NCBI GenBank assembly: GCA_023897205.1
Contig: JAHWDD010000001.1
Coordinates: 3,906,001-3,970,000 of the forward strand
Direction: 5' to 3'
Origin: Exophiala sp. HKRS030
Lineage: Eukaryota > Ascomycota > Eurotiomycetes > Chaetothyriales > Herpotrichiellaceae
Length of the DNA stretch: 64,000 nt
Translations under genes and position numbers: made by a program
Shown here: positions 10,873 to 22,430 of the stretch, piece by piece
Layout of the letters: each line of letters begins with the position of its first letter
Numbering within the stretch: position 1 is the first letter of the stretch
Notes under the pieces: model-generated
Database searches by the model: none
Seen by the model: only the letters and a program-made list of their open reading frames with translations
What the model was told of the DNA's origin: nothing

Positions 10873-12174
10873 ATGGGTGAACGAAACGACATCTACAATA
10901 CACTACTACCCCGAGGCAAGAAGAAGAATCAACCACCCTTGCTATTTTCATCGCCTATACAAGAACTCGTACACAGAAGTGGTTCGTTGAAGCGCAGACG
11001 CACGCACGTACCGCATCTGAGGACCAACACTATCAAAGGTGACAGTATCCTCGTCACCCTACTTGCCACAACTTGTCGACAACCATTTTTTGGAGGCGGA
11101 TTTCAGGGTCTCCAAGATATATATACTTGGGCCTCTCTCCGTCTCTTCTCAGTCTCTTACGAAGAACCATACAGTCGGCTGGGGGCGCGTCCCGTTCCGC
11201 GTTGCGAATGCCTCGTCCGTAAGAAAAATGTTTCACGCTGCCACGTAACGTAGCGCTTATCCCGGGCAACACCGACATGGGCCACATCAAAGTCTACCGA
11301 GACGGATCTTCCTCTGCTGGACTTTCTTCTGTCCACATGGGTCCGGATACAGATCGAGTGTTCGGCGCCCGTCTTGAGACCTCGAGATCTCGGACCCAAC
11401 ATCAACCAGGCTCAGCACATCATCGACGATACGTACTCAACATCAAAGCTTGACCCCGACATCATATCGAGTCTGATGTCACCAAACCCACAGCTGACTG
11501 CCGTTACCATCAGACATATTCAGTGTAGATAAAGTTTCATCACCTACAGAAGAAACAAAAGACCATGACAAAGTGAGAAGATGATTTAGGGAAAAGTGAA
11601 AAGAATCTTCCTTGCATACGCCGTTCTCATCCTCGTCCTCATCCTCATTAAACTTTAGTAAAGTAAGGCAGAAGAGATGTACAACTACCTTCCTCACCAC
11701 GTGGACCTCCTAGCTAGCTAGAATATATCATAAACATGGCCCTGTAGAGCCCAGTCTTTTTTGTCTGTACATTGACTCGACGAATCTGGTGACTTCTTCC
11801 GTCCAGGGAAGATGCGACTTTCATGGCTGTAACAATACGCCTTTTGTAGGCAGTTCTCGGTTTGTTGATCCGTAAAAGAATGGCGGGTTGTTTCCTTTCT
11901 GAGAAATAACCGTACAAACGCTGGAAACAAAAAGTAAGATGAGGAACGTGGACAGGGAAAAACAACTCCGCCAATGCAAATGTCTGGGACCATTAGGCTG
12001 GCTTTTTTGATAACGCGCAAAAGTCAAACCAAAAAAAACAATGTACCTCCCTCTCAGATATATATACACACTCGGGCTCGAGCTCGCGCCCGCCCTGCCA
12101 TACGTCGTTTCACAAGCATGCCGGCGAGGAATATCGCCGGGTCCCAAAATCCAGTCCAAATATCCACATCATAT
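10873..12174. other. Intergenic region between convergent genes
   Basis: About 1.3 kb containing the two 3' ends. Only short ORFs without recognisable motifs; no RNA gene seen. Confidence 0.4.
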
Positions 12175-13884
12175 TCATACCAATCGTTTCCTCTTCCGGT
12201 CATCGTTGCCTTCATCCTCGTTCTCTTGTTCCGCCGTCTCGGCAGGGTTGAGCAGTGAATGGAGAGTCGCCATACTGCCTCGACGGGTCGCAGGAGCAGA
12301 ATGCAGCTCAAAGTTTGGACGCGGAAATTTACCTGAGGCAGGCGTCCACAAGACGTTTTCTACCCCCAAGCCAGCCGGGGGTGCTTCCGACGACGACGAC
12401 GTTAGCGGCGGAGTGGGTTGATTTGCGGTTGTCGCGTGCCTCTTGGACCCGCTGATCTCGTACCGGGCCAACTGGTCCTGAAGTTGTCGATCTCCTGTCT
12501 GTGGACCCTGCTGAGGAGATGATGGCTGCCAATGCACGGACGAATGTCCAGATGCATATGGCGACCCGTTTCCATTGTCAGTAGACGGCGGCCAGCCGTG
12601 CTCCCGAATATCAGCTGACGTGTGCCTCCGCGTGAGATTCATAGGTGGGGGTGTGGACACGGAGGCCAAAGGGTGTACGCTGGGAGGCGGCTGTGCGGGC
12701 AGTGCAGGTCGACTGAAGCCGGGACTTGGGTGTGGTATGCTCACTGATCCAAATCGCCGGGGTGAAGATGGAAAATGAGGCAGCGGGGGTACCGGAGGTC
12801 GCAACCCGACATGCTGTGGTTCAATCTGCATCGATGACCTTCGACTATCAGGATAGTTATACCCTCGAGGAGAGACAGGCGGTTCCAACGCAGCGCCGTT
12901 AGGGTAGTGTGATTGCCTGCCAACGTGTAACGAGTCGGGCTGGTTGTCCAAGCCCCTAACGAACTCGAGCTGGCGAGCTATTTCCTTTTGCATGTTGGCA
13001 ATGTCCGTGTATAATGCGGAATCTGGGGATGGCAAGGTCTGGACAGCGCTGGCCAGGTTTTGAGACAACTGATGCACCCGGACCATTCCTTCTGTCAAGG
13101 CCTGGCATCTGTCCTCAGTCCTTTGCAGGCGTGCATGTATGTCCCAATATGTATTTTCAAGCATGGCGAGGCGTTGATCGGTATCTGAGATGATCTCGGC
13201 GGGGGTCCCGGGCTGTGATGCACCCGACTTAGCGTTGGAAAAGGAATCTCGATGAATCAAAGTGTGTCTCGAGGCACGTCTCTTTATTTCTCTCAATCCC
13301 ATTAGGTCACCTTTCTTGAAACTGCCGTTCCCATGCTTAAACTCCCAAAGCGCCGAGTCCGGTGATCCGGTATGAAAGACATCGCTAACTTTGTGGAAGC
13401 CATACATATTGAGCTGGCGCACGAAGGAAGAGATGTTTGTGTGCTTGAAATACTGTGCCAATACCTTGGAGAACTCGGTCGAGGGCGACATGACAAAGCT
13501 TTCGTTGGTGTTCGACCATGATATCAGATGCTGGATGCTTTTGTCCTCCAACATGCTGTAGAGTTTATGTATAAATGCTGTCTGAACCACCTTGGGGCCC
13601 TGTGAAGCTCCGACGGCGCCAGCAGGAGCACTGGATATGCTCAAGCCTACATGTTCTCGGGCGCCGTTGGCGTTGTTACCCTGTTCGACTTCTGGGCTGG
13701 TCCCCTGTGCCGGCGGACCCATGTTCGGGGGAGCAGGAGAAGACGCCTGCATCGAATCTTCATGACTCGACTTGGGCGAGGTGTTGTTGTTCTGCGGCAG
13801 AATAGCCATGGCTCGTGGTCTCGACAAAGGTTCGAGAGGAGGATCGAAGGGATTTCTCAGGGTCGACTGAAAAAGGGTACTCAT
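12175..13884 (-). CDS. HSF-type transcription factor, Sfl1-like
   Basis: Single exon, 569 aa. A heat-shock-factor DNA-binding domain occupies about residues 98-205: it opens QTAFIHKLYSMLEDKSIQHL, continues ISSFVRQLNMYGFHKVSD and ends in a basic KGDLMGLREIKRRASRH. A heptad-like region follows at about 240-320 (LAMLENTYWDIHARLQRTED and IARQLEFVRGLDN), which would allow oligomerisation. The remainder is Pro/Ser-rich, and the C-terminus DDRKRKRLV is a likely nuclear signal. FVRQLNMYGFHKV next to Pro/Ser-rich regions fits the Sfl1/Mga1 group, which controls morphogenesis and adhesion in yeasts, better than true Hsf1. That functional role is inferred. Confidence 0.87.
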   Translation of the reverse strand: MSTLFQSTLRNPFDPPLEPLSRPRAMAILPQNNNTSPKSSHEDSMQASSPAPPNMGPPAQGTSPEVEQGNNANGAREHVGLSISSAPAGAVGASQGPKVVQTAFIHKLYSMLEDKSIQHLISWSNTNESFVMSPSTEFSKVLAQYFKHTNISSFVRQLNMYGFHKVSDVFHTGSPDSALWEFKHGNGSFKKGDLMGLREIKRRASRHTLIHRDSFSNAKSGASQPGTPAEIISDTDQRLAMLENTYWDIHARLQRTEDRCQALTEGMVRVHQLSQNLASAVQTLPSPDSALYTDIANMQKEIARQLEFVRGLDNQPDSLHVGRQSHYPNGAALEPPVSPRGYNYPDSRRSSMQIEPQHVGLRPPVPPLPHFPSSPRRFGSVSIPHPSPGFSRPALPAQPPPSVHPLASVSTPPPMNLTRRHTSADIREHGWPPSTDNGNGSPYASGHSSVHWQPSSPQQGPQTGDRQLQDQLARYEISGSKRHATTANQPTPPLTSSSSEAPPAGLGVENVLWTPASGKFPRPNFELHSAPATRRGSMATLHSLLNPAETAEQENEDEGNDDRKRKRLV

Positions 13885-16800
13885 GATTATGCGGCGGCTT
13901 TAAGAAGTATTCTCGTGAAGCGGGCGCGCGTTCAGCGATGTCCTATTTTCATGTCATGCAAGGCATCAATATTTTGCATCGCCAGTGGAGCGCGCCACAC
14001 ATCTGGGAGACAAGGCGTGACGGACAGGTCGTTTTTTCCCGGTCGAGGCGGTCCTCGAGGTTGGACGTCGGCTCGGAGGCTCAGGCTAGTCGGAACAGGC
14101 GTCGCCGGAATATGAGGGCTGCAAGACGAAGAGTTGTCCGGTCAATGATCGGTTCGGAATACCAATGTGTCAAATGTGGATGTAGGGCTTGAGATGAAGG
14201 CTCAGGAGGTGTGGAAAGGACTTGAGAAGGGTGGTGCGGGCGCAAGAAGGAGAGGCGGCCTTTGGATTGTTGGGGGGCGAGTTCCAGAAGAGATAAAGGA
14301 GCAGGCGCGCGGCGCAGGATCGAGATATAGTAGTGTACGAATACAAGTGGTACTGGTTCTGCGTAATCAGATGCGCAGATACGGAGTGCAGGCGCGTTGT
14401 TTTTTTATTCTTCGTTGATGCAACGCGAGTGACCCTCCATGCGTCGGAGCTGCTAGAGCTCACGAGGCGTTTTGTTTTTCGAGGGCCTCGAGGGAGGCTG
14501 CAGAGTGTCGAGGGTTCGATCAGAGTTCGAAGGGAATTCGACGACCGAGGGAGGGACAGGATAGAATCAAGTGGACTGTGGCATCGATCGAGGGGGTCAA
14601 TAAGGTAGCAGACAAAGTGGTTCGTCTGGTCGGAGTCAAACGGAAGAAGCGGATTGGGAGAGGGCAGCAGGGATGGCTGATTGGCAACAAGACGGACGTG
14701 CAGCCGATGTGCAAATCCTGTAGCTGCGCAGGGAGTACGAGAGGACGACAGGAGGAGCAGGAGACCCTTACTTGGTACAGTAATAGGTACAGTACTTGGC
14801 TGCAGACACGACAGATCGATCGCAGGCTGATGGTGGAGAGGTGGAGATGGCCCTGTCAGTTCGGACCAAGGAAAACAGGAGGATCAGGGATGCTCGAGTG
14901 TTACTGTACGGAGTCGAGATAAGGAGGCGAGAAGCGAGGCGCGAACGATGGGGGGTTTTGAGAGGTTAAAGGAGGGTAAAGGAGGGATGGGTTATCACTC
15001 TGAGGCTAGAATGGTGAGAAAAGGATATATCGAGTCAAGGGCAAAATCTCGATACAGTTAAAGGGGATGTTTAGCCACGCTGAGGTGCAACGTGGATGAG
15101 GGTCTTGTTCGATGGAAGCGAGAAAAGGAATGACATTACTCCGTATACTCGTACAGGGTTGCAATAGGTATCTACCTTACTTTTGCGCGGATACGTACTC
15201 GACCAAATACGTGTAGCAATCCATGTTTCCAAGTGCTCTTTAGGTTTGTACTATCCTTACAAGTACCAGAGTGGTTCGAGTCTGGGTCAACAAAAAAACA
15301 CTTCCGAGGTTCCAACGTTACGACACTAAAAGGACATCCGCATTTTCTCAACAGAAGTCTGGCTAACAATACGGAGATGAGGGACGAGAGGTACAGTAAT
15401 ACTTGTAACAAATAGATAGTGGTGTCCTCGTAGATCCTCCGTATTCTAGTTATTATTATATATCTACCTCTAGTAGACTGTTTGACTCGTGGCAGTCTTG
15501 ACGAAAGTGGAGTGATGATGATGATGATGGCCCATGACAGGACCCTAATGAGCTACTGTACCTTTACGCCCATTTTAGGCTCATTAGGCCTGTGCTCTCC
15601 TCCTTCTGGGCCACTTGAAACCTAGTCAGACTGCCTAAGCGTTCAATTTCTCGGCATGCTCCGGGTTATTACTCGGTCTTTAACATGCCCAAGACCGAAC
15701 AAGATGGGGTATCTCAGGTAGCCAGGTAGCCAGGTAGCTAGGTCTTCGTACCCAAGGGAGCAAAAGACCAACCCTTTTTGCAATACCACCATCATCACCA
15801 TCCTTCGTTTTGGTTCGTGATTGAAAACATAACGGTTCTCGTATCAGGTCGAGACCTTGGATCTTTCATCCAACCATTGTCTTGCATTTTCACCTAGCCC
15901 TCGCATACATGTCCCCAGACAATGCTGTACCATGATCTGCTTACCGAACCAAATAATTGATCGCTGTCTCCTCCATCATTGACCCTCCCTGCCAGACCCA
16001 TGGACATGGCTGACCCGGGGTTTTGGCGTGACTTGACGGCTGGCCCACACGCCGGTCACAATGACACTCTTGACAGCGGACTCTTGTACCTATTCAAGGT
16101 TGCCTACCGCCTTCATATCGGTCTTTGCCAGTGATGTGCGACATTGCTGCTCCAGCATGCTTGTCAACCTCGGATTTACCGTGAACGATCAGCAAGAGCT
16201 GGAGAGGCCGGCATCATACTTCACGGACCTCGTCATCAGATAACAAAGCAGCATTAAGATTGACGAGGAGTGGCGACCTGCATTGTGTGTCTGGCCACGT
16301 TCAAAATCAGACCCCTGTTGCTCAAACTTGTACCACACTGATAGACGACCTTCTCGCCAAATGCAGGTCAATGGCTGATCTCCTCCTGAACCTCGACACC
16401 CGTCCGCCAGGCATCCCCGGCGCCGTCTGTTTATATCTGGGATTCAGGAAATTTGAATCTTCCAATACGGGATTGACGTTGCCCGACCGTCCAATACTCG
16501 TAGAATGTCATGTCCGTCTATGTACTGGTGACCGAAAACGGCGTCCGAGCATGCCAGCCGCCAGGTGGATAACTTGCCTTGCTACCTCAATGGGATAGGG
16601 GTAGTCATCAAGAAGGAGAATTTTCAGTGTGCTTCTTGTCCCAAAACAAGAATGATTGAACTCTCTCACATTGGCTCAGGATCTTCACCACCAGAATATG
16701 AATTGTCGATAATTGACCAAGAACATTAACTACTACTGTACCTCTGTTTGACCGCCTTCCCAGCCAGTCTGGAACTTGCGTCCACCCAAGAGGCCAAATT

Positions 16801-17794
16801 TCTGAAAAAAAGAACCAAAAAAAGGAAGAACAAAAAGTTTATTGGAGCCTCGAAGCCCGGACCGAGCTTCTCCTATACTCATCCCGACTATGATCACTGT
16901 TATCCCCTATTACCGTGGTCAAGAGTACCCAGTGATCATGGAAACCTGCTGACTCCCAGTTTAATCCACTAAGCTGGTTTCCAAGGATAAGCCCACCTCC
17001 AAACCACTTTACACAAAGTCGCAGTTCGACGTGGTGAGTCTTAGTGGCCATCAAGGCATTCTTTGTTGACAGAAATTTGACGACTTAACAATATATATGG
17101 TATATCTCTAGTGATCACTGGTGAGTGGGGTCTGGCAAATATATTCACTGAGTCGATTCTAACGAAGGCAGGTGGCAGTCTTTCGGAGCTTCACTGTTCT
17201 ATGGCTAAGAGCCTCTCGACAGAGACCTAGAACAAGCAAGAATATCAGCTGATGCGCGAGGTGAAAACTACCACATCAGCCCAAGTGCCCCATGGGCAGA
17301 TTCTCGTCACTGAGGCTGTTTCAACTATAGTTTTCGTTTCCAAAACTCTGCGAACGAAGAATCGATCATGTCCTGTCTACACCGCGATGTCAGACAAACT
17401 ACTCTGAACATAACTATGACCTGGTTACTAGAGACAGGTTAGTTATATAGCCTCTGTCTAGTCACATTCGCAATTCTCATTCACACGTGGCCAATTGCAC
17501 TCGACGTGGTAGTCGCCAGAAGCAACGAACAGGTTGATGCTCTACTACTGTTTCAATGGTCTTGTGTAGGTCCTTGATCTCGGTTGTAGTTAAAGCGAAA
17601 AAAGGCAAGAACAGCCGATGATGACTAAGCCATCTACCCGTGTAAAACTGCCCTCCACCTGTGGATAATTTTCCGCATCTAAACATTTTTTGTTCGCCCA
17701 ACATATCAGTCTTCATGATACATTTAAACCCTTGAGCATGCCCTGATACACTACTCTTCGAACATCTTGTCAAAATCCGAACTTTAAACCCACA
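13885..17794. other. Long gene-free region upstream of the HSF-type gene and bystin
   Basis: About 3.9 kb with only short, motif-free ORFs. Near 15710-15745 a CAGGTAGC unit is repeated three to four times. A long leader or large promoter for the HSF-type gene is plausible. No tRNA or 5S RNA gene was recognised by eye. Confidence 0.4.
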
Positions 17795-19333
17795 ATGTCC
17801 AAATTCGCCATGGCCCGCCACCACAACCCTTTGGAAGATGATATTACCGCTGCGGGCGGCCGTCTACGGACTAAGTCTGTCACCGGGAAGAGAAAGTCGA
17901 GGACCGATGAGAATAGTCAAGGAGATGGGTATATTGATGCTCAATCTTCGAGAAAGATTTTGGCTATTGCACAAGACCTGGCGGACGAAGAAGCTCGAGA
18001 TCGCAGCGCCGCAGGAGTGAAGGCCACATCACCATCGAACGCCGCCTTTGCCTTTGACTCGCGATTCACCGCCGATGACGATGAAGATCGAGGTGTAGAG
18101 GCACAATATGACGACGACAACGACTGGATGCCGGAGGAAGAAGAAATCGTGGTTGAAGAAGATATGGACCCGGAAGACATGGCTGTCTACAAGAAATTTC
18201 TCCAGAGTGGTGAAGAGCTGGCAGATTTTGCACCCTCCATAGCGAAGCTAACCACAGGGGATCGACAGTCGAAAGATGCGTCCGAGAGAGAAGATGAACC
18301 AGAAGGCCCGCCCACGAATCTCACAGAACTCATCCTGCAGCGAATCGCTGAAAAAGAGGCGCTGGAAGCAGCACGGGGGGCTGGCTCTCAACGACAGACA
18401 TTTATGGGATCAGGGCCACCTGACGAAGCCGTAGAAATCCCCATGAGAGTGGCTGAGACGTTCACAAAAGTCGGTCAACTACTCTCTCGCTATAAATCCG
18501 GGCCTCTACCCAAGCCTTTCAAAGTGCTGCCTACCCTGCCCCAGTGGCCTGACCTACTATCGATAACCCGACCCGAAAATTGGAGTCCACATGCCGTCTA
18601 CAGAGCCACCAAGATCTTTATCTCTGCCCCTGCTGCTACCGGGCAATACTTCTGTGAGACCATCCTGCTTGACCGTGTTCGCGAAGATATTCAAGAGAAC
18701 AAGAAACTCAACGTGCACCTGTACAACGCTCTCAAAGCCGCCTTTTATCGACCCTCGGCCTTTTTCAAGGGCTTCCTCTTCAATCTTGTGCAATCATCCT
18801 GCACTCTCAGGGAGGCTCAGATCATCTCATCGGTGCTGGCCAAGATCAAGATCCCCGTCTTGCACTCTGCCGCCGCTCTACTGCGTCTATGCGAGATCTC
18901 AGCCGAGCAAACGTCAGACGTCAACAGCGAAGCTGCCGGGGCCGCCAACATCTTTATTCGAGTTTTACTAGCGAAGAAATACGCTCTGCCTTACAAAGTT
19001 GTCGATGCGCTGGTATTCCACTTCCTTCGGTTCAGAGCGTCCAAGGAGGATTCAGCCGATGCGGGATTGGCAAGTAAAGAGGCGAAGCTACCTGTTCTGT
19101 GGCACCAGAGCCTGCTCATTTTCGCTCAAACTTACAGGCATGAGATCACCGAAGATCAGCGTGAAGCATTGCTGGACCTTTTGCTTGTTCGTGGCCATAA
19201 AGATATCGGTCCAGAAGTGAGACGTGAGCTCCTTGCAGGCCGAAATCGAGCTGCAGAAGGCCAGGACGGTACAGCCATGGCTGTTGACCAGGAATTCCGA
19301 GATGATGGTGACGATACCATGGACATTGCTTGA
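17795..19333 (+). CDS. ENP1: Bystin / Enp1, 40S ribosome biogenesis factor
   Basis: Single exon, 512 aa. Bystin is an essential component of pre-40S particles, needed for small-subunit maturation and export. The N-terminal 200 residues are charged and variable, with acidic runs (DDDNDWMPEEEEIVVEEDMD). The conserved bystin domain fills the C-terminal half, with WPDLLSITRPENWSPHAVY, LNVHLYNALKAAFYRPSAFF, ILVLAKIKIPVLHSAAALLR-like text, and a closing WHQSLLIFAQTYRHEITEDQ. The start is the first ATG; a second in-frame ATG lies 15 bases on. The coding region appears intact. Confidence 0.96.
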   Translation: MSKFAMARHHNPLEDDITAAGGRLRTKSVTGKRKSRTDENSQGDGYIDAQSSRKILAIAQDLADEEARDRSAAGVKATSPSNAAFAFDSRFTADDDEDRGVEAQYDDDNDWMPEEEEIVVEEDMDPEDMAVYKKFLQSGEELADFAPSIAKLTTGDRQSKDASEREDEPEGPPTNLTELILQRIAEKEALEAARGAGSQRQTFMGSGPPDEAVEIPMRVAETFTKVGQLLSRYKSGPLPKPFKVLPTLPQWPDLLSITRPENWSPHAVYRATKIFISAPAATGQYFCETILLDRVREDIQENKKLNVHLYNALKAAFYRPSAFFKGFLFNLVQSSCTLREAQIISSVLAKIKIPVLHSAAALLRLCEISAEQTSDVNSEAAGAANIFIRVLLAKKYALPYKVVDALVFHFLRFRASKEDSADAGLASKEAKLPVLWHQSLLIFAQTYRHEITEDQREALLDLLLVRGHKDIGPEVRRELLAGRNRAAEGQDGTAMAVDQEFRDDGDDTMDIA

Positions 19334-19833
19334 ATCTGCCGGACTTCGGCGTTAGATATTGACGAATGATACGATTTGATGTGGTCAGATTCATAGATAT
19401 TTGTTTTGCCATGTAGCTACATGTTCTAATTGTTGACTATGGCTTTTGGATGGGTCCATCGTTCGTAGGAATCGCAGCATCCTATTTTAACGATGTGCAA
19501 CGATCTGCGCGTCTACCGTTTGGGGGCCAAAATTATGCCGGCGACTTTGATGGATTTCAAGCCAAAAAGTCCAAGTCAGAGTCCAAGTCAGAGTCCAAGT
19601 CAGAGTCCAAGTCAGAGTTTAAGTCATCACAACTCCATCGCACCAAACTCTAGCGAAATCGTGTGGTAGACTGATAAAATTCCAACGGCCGTCGTCTGAT
19701 ATCGGCAGTATATCGCCACCGAGTGAAGAAAATGCCCGCTTGAAAATGTTCATCTGGTCGTTATGAGGAGGACTGTGTACGAGGTACACGCGCATGGATC
19801 TTCAGTTGAGACCGTTCTACTTCCTCCATCATC
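19334..19833. other. Intergenic region with a 12-bp tandem repeat
   Basis: About 500 bp between the bystin stop and the HET-domain gene start. It holds the tandem repeat listed separately and no recognisable gene. Confidence 0.45.
19569..19616. repeat. Four tandem copies of GTCCAAGTCAGA
   Basis: Four exact 12-bp units followed by a degenerate fifth (GTTTAAGTCA). It lies between genes. An open frame through it would encode a SESK-type repeat, but nothing supports translation. Confidence 0.95.
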
Positions 19834-22170
19834 ATGAGTACATCTGGACACTTTCAACACTCTCGACTCTCACTCTCAGGGAAGTTTATGCGCCTCTTGC
19901 AAATCCAAGGCTCGACCACAGCATCTATTTCCAGTAACACGAGTAGCAGTGTTAGTAGCAAAAGGGAAGCCCCTATCTCGCTCCGCATCACACAGTATGC
20001 TCTACACCGCCGGCCGCCGTACGTCGCAATAAGCTACACTTGGGGGAATGCAGTGCGCACGCACGAGATCCGCGTCAACGGCCGACCGTTCTTGGTGAGA
20101 GCCAACCTGTACAATCTCCTCTGGCACCTGAGACAACGTGGCGAAAGTCGCTTCCTCTGGATCGACGCCCTGTGCATCGACCAAGCCAATCTCGAGGAGA
20201 GAAATTTCCATGTCCAATTGATGGGAAGCATCTACGATAGCGCCGACAGAACCATAGTATGGCTGGGTCTACCAAGCGAGGACAGACGACAAGCCAGGGC
20301 GCTTGAATTCGTGGCAGAACTGGCATCCGCAATGTCCCCGACCTCGACCTCTCATCCCGGCGGCAACAAGATCGAGCGAAGATCACATGCGGCCAACCAG
20401 GACAATTGGGAACGATTGTACATCACTGGTAGAGGCAGCGGGAATGCCGCCTCCGCCAATGTGAACACGAGCGCGACAAGTACAATTGCCAAACTCGAAG
20501 GGCGATGGCGTAACCTTCTCGACCTGTGCCGCGGTGTCTACTGGACACGCACATGGATCATTCAAGAATTCCTCCGGTCGCCATCTCTAGAAGTACTCGT
20601 CGGCACAGCAAGCCTGGACTGGAAACTATTCGAGGTGGTCGTGGGTACACTCAAATCCACGTCCCTACTGTGGTCCCCTACGGCCACCACCACCACCATC
20701 ATCACAACACTGGTTGACCAATTCATGCACACCCTCCCCGTGCGCCTCACCCTCCGTCGAACACACCATTCCCATTCTACACTCTCCGACCTCGTGGCCG
20801 AGTTCTACGATTCCAGATGCGCCGAACGCCGCGACAAAATCTACGGCATCCTCGGCATCGCAGACGACTGTGACGACACTCGAGGCCCGCAGCCGGACTA
20901 CTCCAAACACATCGTCGAAGTATACTTTGAAGTCTACAGATATCTCTGTGCGTGTCTCGAAGCGACAACTTCTCCTTCTGCCTACCAGAAGGTGTTGTTT
21001 GCACAGACCATATCTCTCACGATTCGAGCTCTGAACATAACGCAGGCCGACGTAGAAAGTTATCTCTCTGCCACCTCTTTGACCTCGACCTCAACTGCGA
21101 ACGATGATGATGATGGCAAAGCCACCGCCAACACGACGCTTGAAAGTCTCGTCTTCAACTTGAGACCAGACTACGTCAACACCATCGACGAAGTCCTCCC
21201 CGGATGGACTAGTATTCGTGATCTACGGCAACGCCTCGATCAAGTTCCCTGGGAGAAATACGTAGGTCACGAAGTCGTGAGAAGAAAGACGTCACGACAT
21301 CCATCTACTTCAAATACCTCGACATCAACCTCGACACCGTTACTTACGCCTACATCTACGCCGACACAGACAACCCAGCCGTCGAGCAATGCTGGTAGCA
21401 CTACAAGCAACACCACCACCCCCCCTTCCTCGGCAAAAGGAACAGAATACGTTAGGGCCCCTTTACCTCCCGACCTCCTCACGACCATCATCGCGGCCGC
21501 CTCAACAACACACAACGTCGCCCTGGCCAATCTCTACAACTACGAAACTTGTCGAACGAGACAAACGCAACCGACAATGAAACCGACATGTCGAATCCCA
21601 CACGAAACAATCTTGAGTCACGAACAAGATAAACGACTCGCCGACAACACCAAGTTGGCCAAACCGAGCGTCATCATCGAATCGAACCCGAACCCGGGGT
21701 CCGCCGCCGCCGGTGGCAACATATCTGACCCCTTCCTCCGCTTGGGGTTCGCGTGCACCAACGTCAAGAGGGGCGACCTGATATGTCAGTTTCGCGGCGT
21801 CGACGTTGCCGTCGTCGCCAGACGTGTCTCGACCGGAGGCGGGTTGAGTCTCGTCGGTCTGGCTCGCATGGTCGGTCATTCTGCCCTCAGAGAGCGTGGT
21901 GTACACGCCGGATGTGAGACCACTGCCCAGCAAGCCTCGCAATCGCAATCGCAACAGCAATCACGATCAGCAAAAGGTAAAGACAACGACAACGACAAAA
22001 ACAAAGACAAGTCGTGGTGGTGGTCTGGTATTGTCCTCCCTCCGGGTGTCGACGAGAAGAACGTTCATACAAACACAAACACGCATAATCGTACGCATGA
22101 TCATCATGATTATATCATCGAGACGGATCCGCTTAGTCTTTGGGAACTATTTAGACCGAGATACGAATAG
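19834..22170 (+). CDS. Heterokaryon incompatibility (HET) domain protein
   Basis: Single exon, 778 aa. HET proteins take part in non-self recognition and programmed cell death after fusion of unlike hyphae. The three classical HET blocks are present: YVAISYTWGNAV near residue 67, FLWIDALCIDQANLEERNFH near 108, and IYDSADRTIVWLGLPSEDR near 135. Further on is RGVYWTRTWIIQEFL (about 233), then CAERRDKIYGILGIADD (about 330). The second half has Ser/Thr runs, a Gln/Ser run (QASQSQSQQQSRS) and an Asn/Asp/Lys run, with a conserved-looking end (SLWELFRPRYE). No NACHT, WD40 or other partner domain was recognised. Confidence 0.9.
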   Translation: MSTSGHFQHSRLSLSGKFMRLLQIQGSTTASISSNTSSSVSSKREAPISLRITQYALHRRPPYVAISYTWGNAVRTHEIRVNGRPFLVRANLYNLLWHLRQRGESRFLWIDALCIDQANLEERNFHVQLMGSIYDSADRTIVWLGLPSEDRRQARALEFVAELASAMSPTSTSHPGGNKIERRSHAANQDNWERLYITGRGSGNAASANVNTSATSTIAKLEGRWRNLLDLCRGVYWTRTWIIQEFLRSPSLEVLVGTASLDWKLFEVVVGTLKSTSLLWSPTATTTTIITTLVDQFMHTLPVRLTLRRTHHSHSTLSDLVAEFYDSRCAERRDKIYGILGIADDCDDTRGPQPDYSKHIVEVYFEVYRYLCACLEATTSPSAYQKVLFAQTISLTIRALNITQADVESYLSATSLTSTSTANDDDDGKATANTTLESLVFNLRPDYVNTIDEVLPGWTSIRDLRQRLDQVPWEKYVGHEVVRRKTSRHPSTSNTSTSTSTPLLTPTSTPTQTTQPSSNAGSTTSNTTTPPSSAKGTEYVRAPLPPDLLTTIIAAASTTHNVALANLYNYETCRTRQTQPTMKPTCRIPHETILSHEQDKRLADNTKLAKPSVIIESNPNPGSAAAGGNISDPFLRLGFACTNVKRGDLICQFRGVDVAVVARRVSTGGGLSLVGLARMVGHSALRERGVHAGCETTAQQASQSQSQQQSRSAKGKDNDNDKNKDKSWWWSGIVLPPGVDEKNVHTNTNTHNRTHDHHDYIIETDPLSLWELFRPRYE

Positions 22171-22430
22171 ATTTCTTTTTTTCTTCTTTATTTCAAGAAA
22201 CGCAACACTCGAAATCAATGCAGGAATGAACAAGTTCATCTTTCATTTTTTTTGGATATTCATGACTCTCATCAAAAAATGTGATCTGACGATAGACAGA
22301 ATGCATCTAGGTTACCTGTGGACCGGGTCGAAGAGATCTATATGTTAGAGTAGGTATTCAGGTATAGAACCCATGCCAATGACTCTCTCTCTCTCGCTCT
22401 GATTTATTGTACAGTGTTGGCTCGACTTGT

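Noticed and set aside
15550..15600. Shared GGCTCATTAGGC near 15580 and 44910
   Set aside because: Only about 12 bases match, with no further similarity or repeat borders.
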